From Patiria miniata (lineage: Eukaryota; Echinodermata; Asteroidea; Valvatida; Asterinidae), in assembly GCF_015706575.1 (NCBI RefSeq), contig NW_024037065.1, positions 310,001 through 374,000 of the forward strand: a DNA stretch of 64,000 nt, read 5' to 3'. The notes beneath the pieces were generated by a model that worked only from the letters and a program-made list of their open reading frames with translations, had not been told where the DNA came from and made no database searches. Below are positions 31,888 to 42,575 of this stretch, one piece after another. Numbering within the stretch: position 1 is the stretch's first letter; each line of letters opens with the position of its first letter. The translations under genes were made by a program, and so were the position numbers.

Positions 31888-32100
31888 CTGTCAAGCCTGT
31901 CTAAGTAGTCCAGTATCATCGCTGGCAGGTTTTTGACCATCACAAATGGAGCATTACGAATCTCATAGCCATCGACAGCAGTAGCTTTATCACTTGAAAA
32001 CTGCAGCGGGACTTTTTCACCAACAATGTAGTCCTTAAGTAGGCCCTTTTGTTGCACACGCATTGTTTGCTCGGAAGCAATGGTTGAAGGACCAACATAC
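31888..32100 (-). CDS. RAG1-like exon 3
   Basis: 213 nt between ATGGCAG and GTAAAG. Reads GPSTIASEQTMRVQQKGLLK, then VDGYEIRNAPFVMVKNLPAM and ILDYLDRLDR, the helical region that precedes the first catalytic Asp in RAG1 (dimerisation/preR-like region by position). Confidence 0.65.
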
Positions 32101-32235
32101 CTGCCATATGTGAAATATAATGTATATATCTGAAAAGGGACTGAAATTATGGAGTATTACTTTTTATTTCTTTAGTTCATATGTTCACTGCAAAAACCGA
32201 TATGAAATGTATGTAATTTGTAACATGTAAAGTAC

Positions 32236-32423
32236 CTGCGAACTTTCCGTAGCTGGTCCCAACTCAAATGGCTATCACGCATAAGTGCTAGGGATTTGTT
32301 GACGGACATTGGGCCGGGGGAAGAGGCTTGATGTTCATCGCTGACCTGTTTGGTTGAATTTCCCTTCAGTTCAGGTTCATCGGATGACACTGCTCTGTTT
32401 GGTACTTGTTTGATGAGTGCAGG
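32236..32423 (-). CDS. RAG1-like exon 2
   Basis: 188 nt, acceptor TTTAAAAG, donor GTACTT. It begins in phase with exon 1 and reads PALIKQVPNRAVSSDEPELK, a disordered linker, then MSVNKSLALMRDSHLSWDQL, corresponding to RAG1 'CLAIRVNTFLSCSQYHKM' just before the core. Confidence 0.65.
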
Positions 32424-32704
32424 CTTTTAAACAAAATTAAAAACATATTTTTCTGTAACTATTAAAAATAAAAATTTAGACCAAAAAGAATTATTGTTGT
32501 AAAAAGTTATACATACACATTAATTAAAAATTTGATTTTTTTTTTTTTACACACAATGCATCTAAGCGTTAACAGCAAGTAACATTATGGGCTAAATGAA
32601 GATTGCTGACTGCTCGTACAGGTACAGCTAGCAATTCATCTCCCTACTGATTGACTTTGTTACTTTTTTATTTATCAGTTTTGAAAGGCCTATATTTGCA
32701 TTAC

Positions 32705-33772
32705 CTTGCCTCCAGTTTTAAGTGTCGCAACTTTTCCACGGTGTTGCAGTTTTATCCAAGTCCAACGATCAGTTGCCTGTTCTATCGCATATGGAATTGG
32801 CTGTCCTTTTGTATGTTTAAGGGCCTCGTTTCTCAGAAGGTTGGCAGCTTGTATGATCGCTTGGTCTTTTTTAGGGGGGAGGACTGTTTCGACAATTGTC
32901 ACAGATGCGTCTTTCCTCTTTACTTGTGGGGCTGCGCAAGAATGATCAGAAAGGGTTTCCAACTTCCCAAGTTTAGTGCATTGGACACACACCACAGTTA
33001 AACTTTTGAGTTGCACCCTAAGAATTCTTGGGATATCAGCAATCTCCCGGAAATTTACTGTTCCTTTACAAATTGGGCAATCTACGGTTGCACTTTTCAT
33101 GTACTTGAAATAATCCGCCAAGCATCTCGCACAGAAATAATGCTGGCATGGGGTTTGCACAGAGGTAGGAGAAGTGATGCACTGACATATGACACATGTG
33201 AAAAGAAAGTCTTCACCCTCTTTGCCAAAAATGTCAAGTTTTGGGGAAATTTCTCTCAGTTTATTTTCTGTTGTGACTGAAGAGAAAATATACCTCAGGT
33301 AAGTGGAATGGCAGGCCTGGTTGTTCCCGATCCTCAACTTGCCTCCAGTTGCGTTTGAGTTTTGAGGGGCGGCCCCTTTAGACTGTTTATAAAAATCTGC
33401 ACAAATATTGCATCAAACTCTTGTATGTTTTGTCCATTTTGGAAGAGTTACAGATCTACTGGTGGTTTGGCTGTAAGTTCTCGTGCCACCTTGTTCATGT
33501 CTAATTTTCCTCGCACATTTGCTACAAAGCCTTGTAGGATGCTCACCAGAGCTATCCTCCCATGTACTTATGCCGAATACTGAGTATATCTGCTTCCTGT
33601 ACTCACAGCATTGAAGTAGTGTCCGTTGTTCATTTAGGCCTAGTGATGATTTACTCAATATGTTGCCACATACTCGACACAATTTGGAAATTGCTGCAGC
33701 ATGAAAATCAAAGCTCATTTTACATTGAGAGAAGGAAGGGAACAAGCGATCGAATTTGTCATTTTCTGGCAA
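32705..33772 (-). pseudogene. RAG1-like exon 1: zinc region and RING finger
   Basis: Possible starts are the ATG at 33772 or at 33718 (MSFDFHAAAISKLCRVCGN); another ATG with a better context at 33814 is in a different frame. The first zinc segment has CRVC, a 'FGI....D...HPTRLCSKC' stretch as in RAG1, and a CNIC pair. An in-frame TGA (33415-33413) lies just before CNIC. The C3HC4 RING runs from FTCVICQC to DCPICKG, followed by LKSLTVVCVQCTKLGKLE...H, matching RAG1 '[23 protein letters not shown]'. The RING in RAG1 is an E3 ubiquitin ligase; that activity here is inference. Ends at donor GTAATG. Confidence 0.7.
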
Positions 33773-33814
33773 ACAAATTCACTTTCAAATCCAATTCACT
33801 GTCTTGCTTCGCCA

Positions 33815-34580
33815 TGATTCACTCGACTGACATCACTAGTGCTGTCGGATGGCGACAATACATGCTATACGTACATAATGTACATCGCTGAGCTTATCAT
33901 GTATTCACATGTATTGTTTACGTTTCGCGCGCGCGCACATTTCCCATAGGGTTGTACGCAGACAATCCCACTTCAATCCACTTTAGTCTGTTTCGATCCA
34001 TGATTAAAAAGTCTTCGTTCAATGTACTTTGACTTGGCCCAGAAACGGAAAGTTCATGAAAATGTATGTAATTGTATTTTCTACTGCCTGGATTGTAAGA
34101 ACTTTGTATATAAACTCCTGAGACTCGATGATGAATTTTTTTATGAAGGTAAAAACATCGTCGTAGCAAAAATCAAACTCGCACAGTGCCAGCGGACAAA
34201 AGTACGATTTTTTGTTTTTTTTCCTTTATTTTGACTTAAAAGAGCAAGAAGCTGAGAGAGAATTCAATTTAACGAATACATAATGTTTTATTAAATAATA
34301 TTGAATGAAAATAAGCTGGTTATGATGGGGAAATCCGTGATAATTTCGTGACTTTTTGACAGCCCTGGGGAGCGCCATGTTTACATAACGTCATCGTTCA
34401 ACACTGGAGTAACGAAATCACGAGCGTGCGTGTGTTTAACTTTATTATGTACACGACATGCAGATGAAACAGCCGTGTTTGAACACCATGGGTAGAGGGC
34501 AATTGACTCTTTACGGCATGCATGCTGTCAGGATTGCTGCTAATCATTACAGACTTCTTTAAGCAAAGCAATTTAATTAT
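33815..34580. other. no gene seen between RAG1-like start and helicase remnant
   Basis: AT-rich stretch with GCGCGCGCGC near 33930. Upstream of the RAG1-like start, so it may include its promoter, but no TATA or initiator can be chosen with confidence. Confidence 0.3.
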
Positions 34581-34589
34581 GGCCTCCTG

Positions 34590-35217
34590 TAATCTTAGGA
34601 AGCGGTTGCATCATTGAAGCTGTTGGAGTGTGTGGAAATAGGTTAGCTAATATTGCTAACTTTGCAAAGTCCTGTCTAAAATCCAGACTCAATTCTACTA
34701 TGCAACAGACAGTAAAAAGGGGCGAAATGGGCTTGTGGACATACACAATATTTGCCTTGCGTAGTTGCTCCTCGGTGCTCCCGATAACAAAACATCTGTA
34801 GATGAAATACGGTTTGTCTCTGTTTCTTCATCACTTGATGATCAGGACAAGACCCTCTGATATGGTCGCGAAGTATAGCAATTTGGACCCAATGCTAAAA
34901 AGTTTTGAGGCCTGATCTTGAACTGTTGCATTGAGAGGAGTGACTACCAGAAGTTTTGGGGGTTTTAATATTTAGTTTGTGTCCAAACATATAAACAGCT
35001 AGCTGATAAATACGGCTTTTTCCATAGCCTGTGGGAAGAGTGACAAGATATCATGTCCTTTGAACAGTGCCCATAATGCCCGACACTGTGCAGGTTGGAG
35101 ATCAGCTCCGAGTTTTAACTCATTTACTGCGTATTTCACTGAGGGCCAAAAGCTAATCATTTGACAGGATGACATTGCCAATGCCGGTAACTCCATGCTG
35201 ATCGGAGAAAGAGCCAT
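34590..35217 (-). pseudogene. RecQ-like DNA helicase remnant
   Basis: Minus strand. It opens with ELKLGADLQPAQCRALWALF (Q-motif-like region) and KGHDIL. Then, after a 1-base frame change, comes a Walker A LPTGYGKSRIYQ (motif I), LLVVTPLNATVQDQ (motif Ia), and further down DFRQDFAKLAILANLFPHTP, which corresponds to the 'FR..Y..L..L...FP..P' stretch after the DEAH box of RecQ helicases. The motifs are spread over different frames and part of the domain is missing, so it is a dead fragment about 630 bp long. It may derive from a host gene or from a helicase-bearing repeat. Confidence 0.55.
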
Positions 35218-35219
35218 GA

Positions 35220-36130
35220 GATGGAGATTTTACTTGTACAGTAGTTTAGTAGCAGTAGCCCCAAAATGCACAATCTAAATAATTTTAGCAACCTGATTGA
35301 AACTTGTCGACGTCATGATAATCTGACATTGTCTGAGTTACACTCATACGCGTATGTATGGAGTGTCCAGCACCACGTAATAAATAAGAAAACAAGAGAA
35401 GATGTAAGGTGCACTACTAAAGTTATGATGTCTGGTTAATTTTCTGTTCGCATGATGTCAATATAAATATAGATTCACCTCTTTTTACCTTTGTTTTCAA
35501 TATCAGCAATCGGCAACGGTTATTTTTCACACCGAAAACTAGATATGGTGATGGGGGCGTACTGTTCGACATCGTAGGAACGAGGTTGCGTCAGACTGTT
35601 TTGGCGCGCCGTTGAGTTCCAGACTAAAAGAACTTCGTTGAGACAGCGCTGGGGCCCGGCCCCACCAGGCCCGCCTTGGTGACGGGCCAGGCCGAGACTT
35701 GGAGAGACCGCGTAGCGTACCGTGAGTGTTGAGCAGCTCTTTACTTAATGAGTGGTGCAAATGTGGAGTTGATCTTTGAGTTTACTTGGTTGTAAAGTTA
35801 AACACTCGTATGATTGAAGACAATATATTTGGGTAAATTATTGTCCCCTCTGAGTAAGAATTCCCCATTTACTATTTTAGAAATTCTTGAAAGATCTTGC
35901 TAGTGAAGCACTTTTATTGTTGAATTATCAATAAGAAAATATCTTTCCCTTCAGGAAACCCCTTCCTTAAGGAAACCATTTACCCCTAGGAAACTCACTT
36001 TTCTCTTACAGAAACACCTTCAAAGTTAATCCCTTCCCTTAAGGAACTGCCTTTTACTTATGGAAGACTCTTCCCTTAAATAAATCCCCTCCCTTAGGGA
36101 GCCCATTTCCTTACGTATCAAGAACGTCAA
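35220..36130. other. no gene seen; loose AAGGAAACC repeat
   Basis: The GC-rich patch 35640-35700 (GGGGCCCGGCCCC palindromes) has no ORF of note. At 35950-36115 a CCTTAAGGAAACC-like word recurs six or seven times with drift. Confidence 0.35.
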
Positions 36131-36139
36131 TAGTGGGGC

Positions 36140-37420
36140 TGGTGAGCGATAGAAATTTATAAGATGTATTATATAAAACCCATTTTTTTGAGGACCCAAG
36201 TCTAAAAGTTGGCTCTTTGTGACATGAAAAGCATTTTCTGATAAGGGGACATCATAATCTGACCTTTGGTACCCTTTAATAGGTCAATGAACTCTATACC
36301 TTATTTTTCGCTATTTTTTAATTTGTTTTTCAAAACGCCCTTTTTGTGACCCAAGCCTCCATATTGCAAAAGAAAGGTATTGCACCTATTATTATACAGT
36401 CATGTAATGAATTCAAATCCCACAAAAAAATTGGGGTGACATCTGACCTCCATTTCCCTTTTTTAATTGGCAGACGCAACATGTTGCGACTGGGATAGAA
36501 GACTGTTGGACTTTCTTTACAATGTAATATGTACAAATAGTCTTTTTTCTGTACTTATTACACTCTGTGGTATCCAGATGGATTTGGGTCTCCACATGTT
36601 CAACCTTTTTACCAAGCCCATTGGTCACTGTAAGAGTGTGATTCTTCTTACCTTTTGTTTTCTGTTAGTGTCTACACTTCAAAAAAGGGAAATAGAGATC
36701 AGAGGTCATAACAAAATTATCATTGGGGTGTGAATATTTATGACATACTGTAGAATAATACTTAAAATACACTTGTATTAAACTATTTAGACTTAAGTCA
36801 TGAAAAGGTGGCATTTCGAATATTACATATGATAAAAAGCGGCAACTAGGTACGCAAAGCTTATCGACCTCACAAAGGTCACCAGGGGTCGAATACGAAT
36901 GTTCACACATCTGAAATTTCTGTACATGTCACGAACAGCCAACTTTTAGACTTGGGTCATAAAAAGTGGGGGTTTAAATTGTAAATCTTATAAATATCTT
37001 AAAATAGGGCATATAAGGTTCATTGACCTTTTAAAGGTCACCAGAGGTCAGATATGAAATGCCCTTCATATGAAAATGCTTTTCATAGGATGAACTCCTA
37101 ATTTTAAGAATTGGGTCTTGAACAAGTTGGGGTTTAAGGCTTTAATATTATAAATTACTATAAATACTGTGTGTATATAAAGGTCATTGACACTCTGAAA
37201 GGTCAGCGGAGGTCAAGATGATTGTTTTTCTTCCACATCCGATCATTATTTACATTGCCTGAAGACATATGACATAGACTGTGGACAAAGGAAAGTGGTG
37301 TTTTCAAAGACAGTTAATATAAATAATGTGTGTAAAGTTCATTGACCTCCCAAAGGGCACCAGAGGTCAAATATGAAATGTATCTACATCTGAAAATTTT
37401 CTTCATGACATGAAGAACCA
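36140..37420. repeat. degenerate ~160-bp repeat array, partly inverted
   Basis: Direct units begin near 36695, 36865, 37025, 37189 and 37344 (spacing 155-170). Each starts with GACCTnnnAAAGGTCACCAGAGGTCA and then ATCTGAAA, ACATG and TTTTAGACTTGGGTC-type blocks. The part at 36140-36460 is an inverted copy. The start contains AGGTCA half-sites in a direct repeat with four-base spacing. Noncoding. Confidence 0.55.
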
Positions 37421-37493
37421 ACAAGCGAAATTTCATGCTTTAGTCAAAAAGTGCACAATTGTATCAAATAATTATTTGACCTCAACAGCCCCA

Positions 37494-37730
37494 CTACAAC
37501 TGCCTCGCAGGAGACGACGGTTTAAGATCATCAGAAGGATCGGCATCTGCCTTCGAAAGACCTTGATTCAATTTTTTGTAAAGCCTCTCTTTAATAAAGT
37601 CCAATATTTGAGGGTCTTTAACGGTTATTTGTTCGCTCCAGGGATGACGCCATTTTGGATTTTGCCTAGGGAGTGACGTTACAACAGAGGACGCACTGGA
37701 GTAAACAAAACACGCGGTAACGAATGCCAC
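37494..37730 (-). CDS. short exon-like frame, unrecognised
   Basis: 78-residue frame with an ATG at 37730 in a CpG-containing setting. Reads PKWRHPWSEQITVKDPQILD then FIKERLYKKLNQGLSKADAD, amphipathic and charged. No domain recognised and no clear donor site. It may be a small host protein or chance. Confidence 0.2.
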   Translation of the reverse strand: MAFVTACFVYSSASSVVTSLPRQNPKWRHPWSEQITVKDPQILDFIKERLYKKLNQGLSKADADPSDDLKPSSPARQL

Positions 37731-37739
37731 AAAGTTTAT

Positions 37740-39075
37740 AACGTTGCGTCAATGGAAATAAAACGGCTGTGTAAAATTGGTCACTGCTCAGTCAACCATG
37801 CATGTGATTACATGATCAGTGTTTCGTTTTAAAGAGGAGTATCAACCCTAGCAGAGGATATCTTTCTTTGATTCACATGTGCCCTACTTCTGTTCAAATT
37901 AGCAATAATATGTAGGTTTCATTTTTATTATACACCCTGTAGAATACTCCATGCACTGAGGGATGCTTGGTTTACAACACCAAGATGCAAAGAAGTCAAT
38001 ATTCGTTTCCCACAGATTCGTGATTTTAAGTGATATGATGAATTTAATCTCAAAACTATTCAGATTTACTTCAATTCGAATGCGAAATTAGTTAAAAATG
38101 TATTTGGACGTTTTCAAACAGCCCCATTTATTTACTTAACATGTAGCTGGCAGCTTTCACTACTCAGTCCTTTGCATTGGAGCATGATGAAAGATGAGCT
38201 TGCCACAGTATAGAGGCTTCCCACTGATTTTTGGAACCCCACTAGGGATAGCGACTCATCTGACTCCTTGGCAGATATCAACCTTGGTCCAGAAACGTGG
38301 CTTCACAGTCAGTATTTTTTTTTGCAATGTACCATAAAATTTGTTTAGTGTGTGAAACCTTTTATCTTGCATATGATTGCAGAAACGAAGGTCATTTGAA
38401 TCGGAGGAAAACATGTAAATTATTACGTTGTGTGTGTAGTGTTGCTATCGCATCACAGTAAAGATGAGTCTTTGTTCTGTTCATGAATTGTACGTTTTTT
38501 CTGTCATATAATCCCTCGTGTCTCAATTAAGTGTAAACTACATATCTTTCAATAAGAACCTTTAATGACGTTAAGTACTTGATGTTCCACCTAAAGAAAT
38601 GGTTTATATGGAATTTTAACAAATTCATTGTAGAAATTTGTAGAATTTTGCGAATCTATGTATAAAATATCTGGGGGCATTTATATATATATATTTTCTT
38701 TTTCTTTTTTTTTTTGGGGGGGGGGTGGTTCAAGCTACAGAAGTTCACATACTTATAATATTTCCTAAACCTGGGAACAAAAGGTAAGTCTTCTCTCAAT
38801 CCTGAAAAAAATGCCCCTTTTAATGGGATATCACCAACGTTCACATCCACCTTTTAGCTAAGACCTCAGAAACAAAATGTTCTTTTTTATGAGTTAGTCC
38901 CATTTGCCGTCAAATGGTCAAATAGCAGGAGTTTGAACAATTGAAGAGTCAAATGGTTTGTTCTTTCATGTACAATCATTGTGACTGTACACTGGTATGT
39001 GAGAGCAAATATCACGAGATACCCGTTGGTTTAGTTAAATACATTTAAAACAATGATTTTATGTCAGGAACTCCC
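37740..39075. other. no gene seen
   Basis: AT-rich DNA with a short G-run/T-run tract at 38680-38728. I see no coding signal. Confidence 0.35.
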
Positions 39076-39079
39076 ACTA

Positions 39080-40045
39080 CACTCAAAAAAATGAATCATG
39101 GCATAAGTAAATATTAAACATAATTAATGATTAAATAATAGTAAAATCTATTTTCTGTTGCTTTTGAATTGAAAGTTAATTTAAAAAAAAAAAAATATTT
39201 GAAAAAGTGTATGGTACTTGATATGTTAAGTTTAATCAACACGAAAGATCAGTAAAACCAACGACATTAAAAATTGAGTTTGGTTAATACCTACTATTAA
39301 AAAAACTATTTGGTTAATACCTACTCACATATAGCTTAGGTTTTCGCACTTAAACAAAATAAGCACAAATTACTTAAATCCATAAACTTTTAGGTTAACA
39401 TGAAGAATTTGAGTCCTAAAAAACGCCAAAAAGTAAGTAAGACCGATATCAACAAATTGCCATTATTTAGTTAGCATGGCTCAAATTTTTATTCTGACTC
39501 AAGTTATATTCAGCCAAAATAATGATTAAATAAAAATAAAACCTCGTTTCCGTTGATTTTACGTTGATTTTACGTTGAAACTTAAGTTTGAAAGACATAA
39601 AATCCTTTAAATTTAGTTGAACTTAAATTGTTTAGTTTCATTCACAAGATAAAGAAGTAAAAGCAACCGCATTTAAAAATGAGTAAATAATAAATAAAAA
39701 ATAATGGTTACTACAAACTCAAATAAGGATTTGTTGTTCGCACTAAACTAAATCAAGTAAAAAATACTAAAATCCATAAACTGGCAGATTAGCATTAATA
39801 ATTTGAGTCCTAAAATACGACAAAAATAAGTAAAACCAATATCAATTAAATTTCCTAATTAAGTTGGTATTCCTAAAATGATTTTCCTTATTTAAGTAAC
39901 TATTAAGGCAAATGAGTGATTTAATAATACTAAAATATCCTTTAGTTGCGTCTACGTACCTAAGTTAAAACAATGCGACATGTTCAAAATTGAATTGAAC
40001 TTAATTTGTTAAGTTTTAATTGGCTTAATTAATAGGTAATGAAAT
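39080..40045. repeat. AT-rich ~395-bp tandem repeat, ~2.4 copies
   Basis: Anchor blocks recur at about 39122, 39521 and 39914 (TnATGATTAAATAAnAnTAAAA) and at about 39375 and 39775 (AAATCCATAAACTTTTAGGT / AAATCCATAAACTGGCAGAT), with ATTTGAGTCCTAAAA and AAGTAAnACCnATATCAA after each. The copies are about 70-75% alike by eye. Noncoding. Confidence 0.6.
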
Positions 40046-40386
40046 GCTCAGCCTGCCTTAATAATACTCGCCGCTGTTACGGTGATCCATCCAAACAGCC
40101 AGCAAATTGAGGTGAGTTTTCTTATGGGATATTGGTTATACGCTAAATATTTTCTTTTTTTTACCAGTTCCGAGGATATTTGGAATATGGAATTGTAAAC
40201 CTCGTAAATATTAACAAATAAAATAGATAACATGTCATTGCAACACGAAAATGTGGGTTAATCATAAATTAGTGGTTACATATTCCTTGCATATAGTATT
40301 CCTTGTATATTGCATTATATGCCCTGGAATACCGTGTTCCATTCCATTCAGCTGGCAGTTGTTATTGTATCAGGCAAATGCACAAC

Positions 40387-40638
40387 ATGGCTTCTTCGAT
40401 AGAAATGTCAACTTTGGTTGAAATGCGTGTTGATGAAGTAAGGCTGTTACCCGACATGGCCAACAGGCCAGAACGACAACCTGTGATTGAATTGGCAAGA
40501 TCGGCCGTTTGGAAGGCAGACATAGCTGGACAAGTATACAAAAACAAGCAGGGAATCAAAATGTTGTTTGCAGTAACCGTAGCTGTGTTTGCCTTCGCAT
40601 GTTTAGTTGCCGGTTACTTACTATATCATACATGGAAA
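40387..40638 (+). CDS. possible first exon of a single-pass membrane protein
   Basis: Two ATGs are close together (40378 and 40387); the second has a good context (AACATGG). The frame reads MASSIEMSTLVEMRVDEVRL, then an arginine/charged stretch and GIKMLFAVTVAVFAFACLVA, a clear membrane segment after a cytosolic-type N-terminus. A GT donor-like site (GGAAAT|GTAACT) follows HTWK. That layout would fit a type II membrane protein whose other exons lie elsewhere. No family recognised. The open frame continues to 40683. Confidence 0.3.
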
Positions 40639-40683
40639 TGTAACTTAATCGATTTTATAGTCATCTTACTTTTTATTTATTGA

Positions 40684-41270
40684 TTGATACCTTTTTATTT
40701 CGTTCTCATCGTGGCCCACAGGTCAAACTAAAAGAATGTTACAACATTACAAACACTTAGAATGCATGCAATTGGAATTTAAATAACCCAAAATAAGTTA
40801 TGGTCCAGCCATTAAAACAAAAATACTAAACATTCATTACACAAAAGGCTCTAATGAAGGAATATTGCCACAAGCACAAGTTACAAATAAAACCTTGACG
40901 TGGACATAACTGAATTAATATTAATGGCACGTGTGCAAACGCTTAATTTTGTAACCTTTACTTTACTTGATGTAACCTTTACTTATCCAGATTTGCGACT
41001 GAATATTCCATTAAATTACGTTGCATTTAAGAATTATTGTGTGCATGATAGCCTGAACAAAAGTGAATTGGGTAGAATTTATTATGGCTTTTGCGTAAAT
41101 ACAAACAGTATATTTCATTTTACCAACAGTGTATGATAAAATGCTTTATACATAGCGAGTTCATATTTGTATGTGTATGAATTTATTTGCACTTAGCTTT
41201 AGTTTCATTATATACATACTAGAATACAAGCCAGCAATCTGGTATGCTGCCAAGTCTTTGACCTAATTAG
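40684..41270. other. no gene seen
   Basis: AT-rich sequence between the membrane-protein-like exon and the Ngaro-2 area. Confidence 0.3.
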
Positions 41271-41719
41271 CTGGATCACCCCACTCAGTTCTCCAGCCTT
41301 GCACAGCTGCACTTCATTACCATATTTCACTAAATGTAAAGACCAACTTTGTACCAATGAAAAGTTTGTTTTGTCTTATGTTGCTTGGTGAAGTGGTGGC
41401 CCAAGTTGGGCTGTGAGTTGGGGTGTGCTCACTTCTGTCACAGTCACTGAGACAGCAGGAGCACATTTTATTTTGTGCATATTCAGTTTTCACCTTTTGT
41501 TGGAATATATTCTTTTCAATACCTTGGATATTTACCTTGGATTTATATTTTGTTGTATCCAGTTTCTTCTGTGGAATTACTTGTCAAGGGATAAGATTCA
41601 GTTCTTGACATTGGAATATATTCTATGCTACCAACTCTGGATTATTTTGGATAGAACAGTGCTTTAATTTGTTGTCAGAAGTCAGCTTGTGTTGTTTTTG
41701 TTGCACCATCATTCCAAGT

Positions 41720-42104
41720 ATGCCGAGGCCTCGCAACACGCGGCCACCATTGCGTTTTCAGGCTGACTTGCCGGCCCACACTGGCCCAAATAGAAGGCGC
41801 AAATCTTCATCAGCCTCACGATCTCCTGCGGTCTCCACGGCCAGCGTGGGCTCTTCACCTAGCATGGATTTAAATCCTGCCCCTCAGACGGTTACATCAT
41901 TTTGTCCACTGATGAATGCTGCTCCCCACACGGTTCCCTTAATGAATGCTGCCCATCAGACGGTTCCATTGGGTGAATGCTGCCCCCCCCCCCACACACA
42001 CGGTTGCTGCCCCCCCCCAGACGGTTCCACTGGTGAATGCTGTCCCCCACACGGTTGCTGCCCCCCAGACGGTTCCACTGATGAATGCTGCCCCCAGACG
42101 GTTC
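41720..42104 (+). pseudogene. Ngaro-2 gag-like frame, left part
   Basis: Starts MPRPRNTRPPLRFQADLPAH (basic, like Ngaro-1 ORF1) and runs into a minisatellite of about 30-36 bp (GGTTCCACTGGTGAATGCTG). The LTR element lies inside this repeat. Fossil. Confidence 0.6.
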
Positions 42105-42251
42105 TGTAATGGGACCATGCATATTCATATAACCTTTGATCTATATCTCCCAGGGTTACTTGATTACTGTACATGGAGCGTGGAACATGAGCTACAGAAC
42201 TTCACTTAATACATCGTTAGTCTTGTCATTATTCTATCATATCATATCACA
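42105..42251 (+). repeat. 5' LTR of Ty3/Gypsy element
   Basis: 147 bp, begins TG and ends CA, identical to the 3' LTR. Confidence 0.93.
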
Positions 42252-42264
42252 TGGTGGCAGCGGT
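42252..42264 (+). other. primer binding site, tRNA-Leu type
   Basis: TGGTGGCAGCGGT is complementary to the 3' end of animal tRNA-Leu of the AAG/TAG type (...ACCGCTGCC A CCA). It starts directly after the LTR. Confidence 0.75.
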
Positions 42265-42575
42265 ATAAGTGGTCTACCCTAATAGACATCGAAATATACC
42301 CTCGATCGAACATTTCTGGGCGAGATCAACGCTGTGAAAAGTTCCACGTTTCGCTGCAACAAGTCCCGTGCACGCAACAACAGTATACGGTACGTGTACA
42401 CACATACAGTACTGTGCAATAGTTTTACACACACGAACAACGTACAGTGCGCGAAGCCAATTTCATTGTGTCGGGCGGTGACCTTTGACCTCTGCTTCGT
42501 ACATCGCGGTTCGCAGTATCCTGCTTCGGCTCGACTGCATTTTGACTACGTTTTCGCACGGACAATTGAGTCGCC

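Larger units (their letters stand above)
20814..33772 (-). pseudogene. RAG1-like gene, ten exons, degenerate
   Basis: Exons (minus strand): 33772-32705, 32423-32236, 32100-31888, 31665-31421, 31308-31232, 29681-29476, 29387-29070, 21743-21598, 21455-21248, 21127-20814. Introns are GT-AG and phases agree except where noted. The order of parts matches vertebrate RAG1: N-terminal zinc region (LCRVCGN...HPTRLCSKC), C3HC4 RING (CVIC...CQHYFCARC...CPIC), second zinc segment, then a DDE core. The candidate triad is D in KLGGDKGG, D in FCFGDYALLTKLYGI, and E in NEQGGE. The second D lies 20 residues before a CxxC (19 in RAG1 from D708 to C727). KLHLLENH repeats the H937/H942 spacing of 5, and the E candidates follow at +17 and +21 (RAG1 E962 is at +20). 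Total about 990 residues, near RAG1 length. Disabling changes: one in-frame TGA (exon 1), one frame change and a TAG (exon 4), one 1-nt loss (exon 8). No RAG2-like gene is visible. Such genes are often annotated as V(D)J recombination-activating protein 1-like in invertebrates (recollection). Confidence 0.72.

Noticed and set aside
33413-33415. Selenocysteine reading of the in-frame TGA in RAG1-like exon 1
   Set aside because: No SECIS-like element can be shown, RAG1-type proteins are not known selenoproteins, and other exons carry clear disabling changes.
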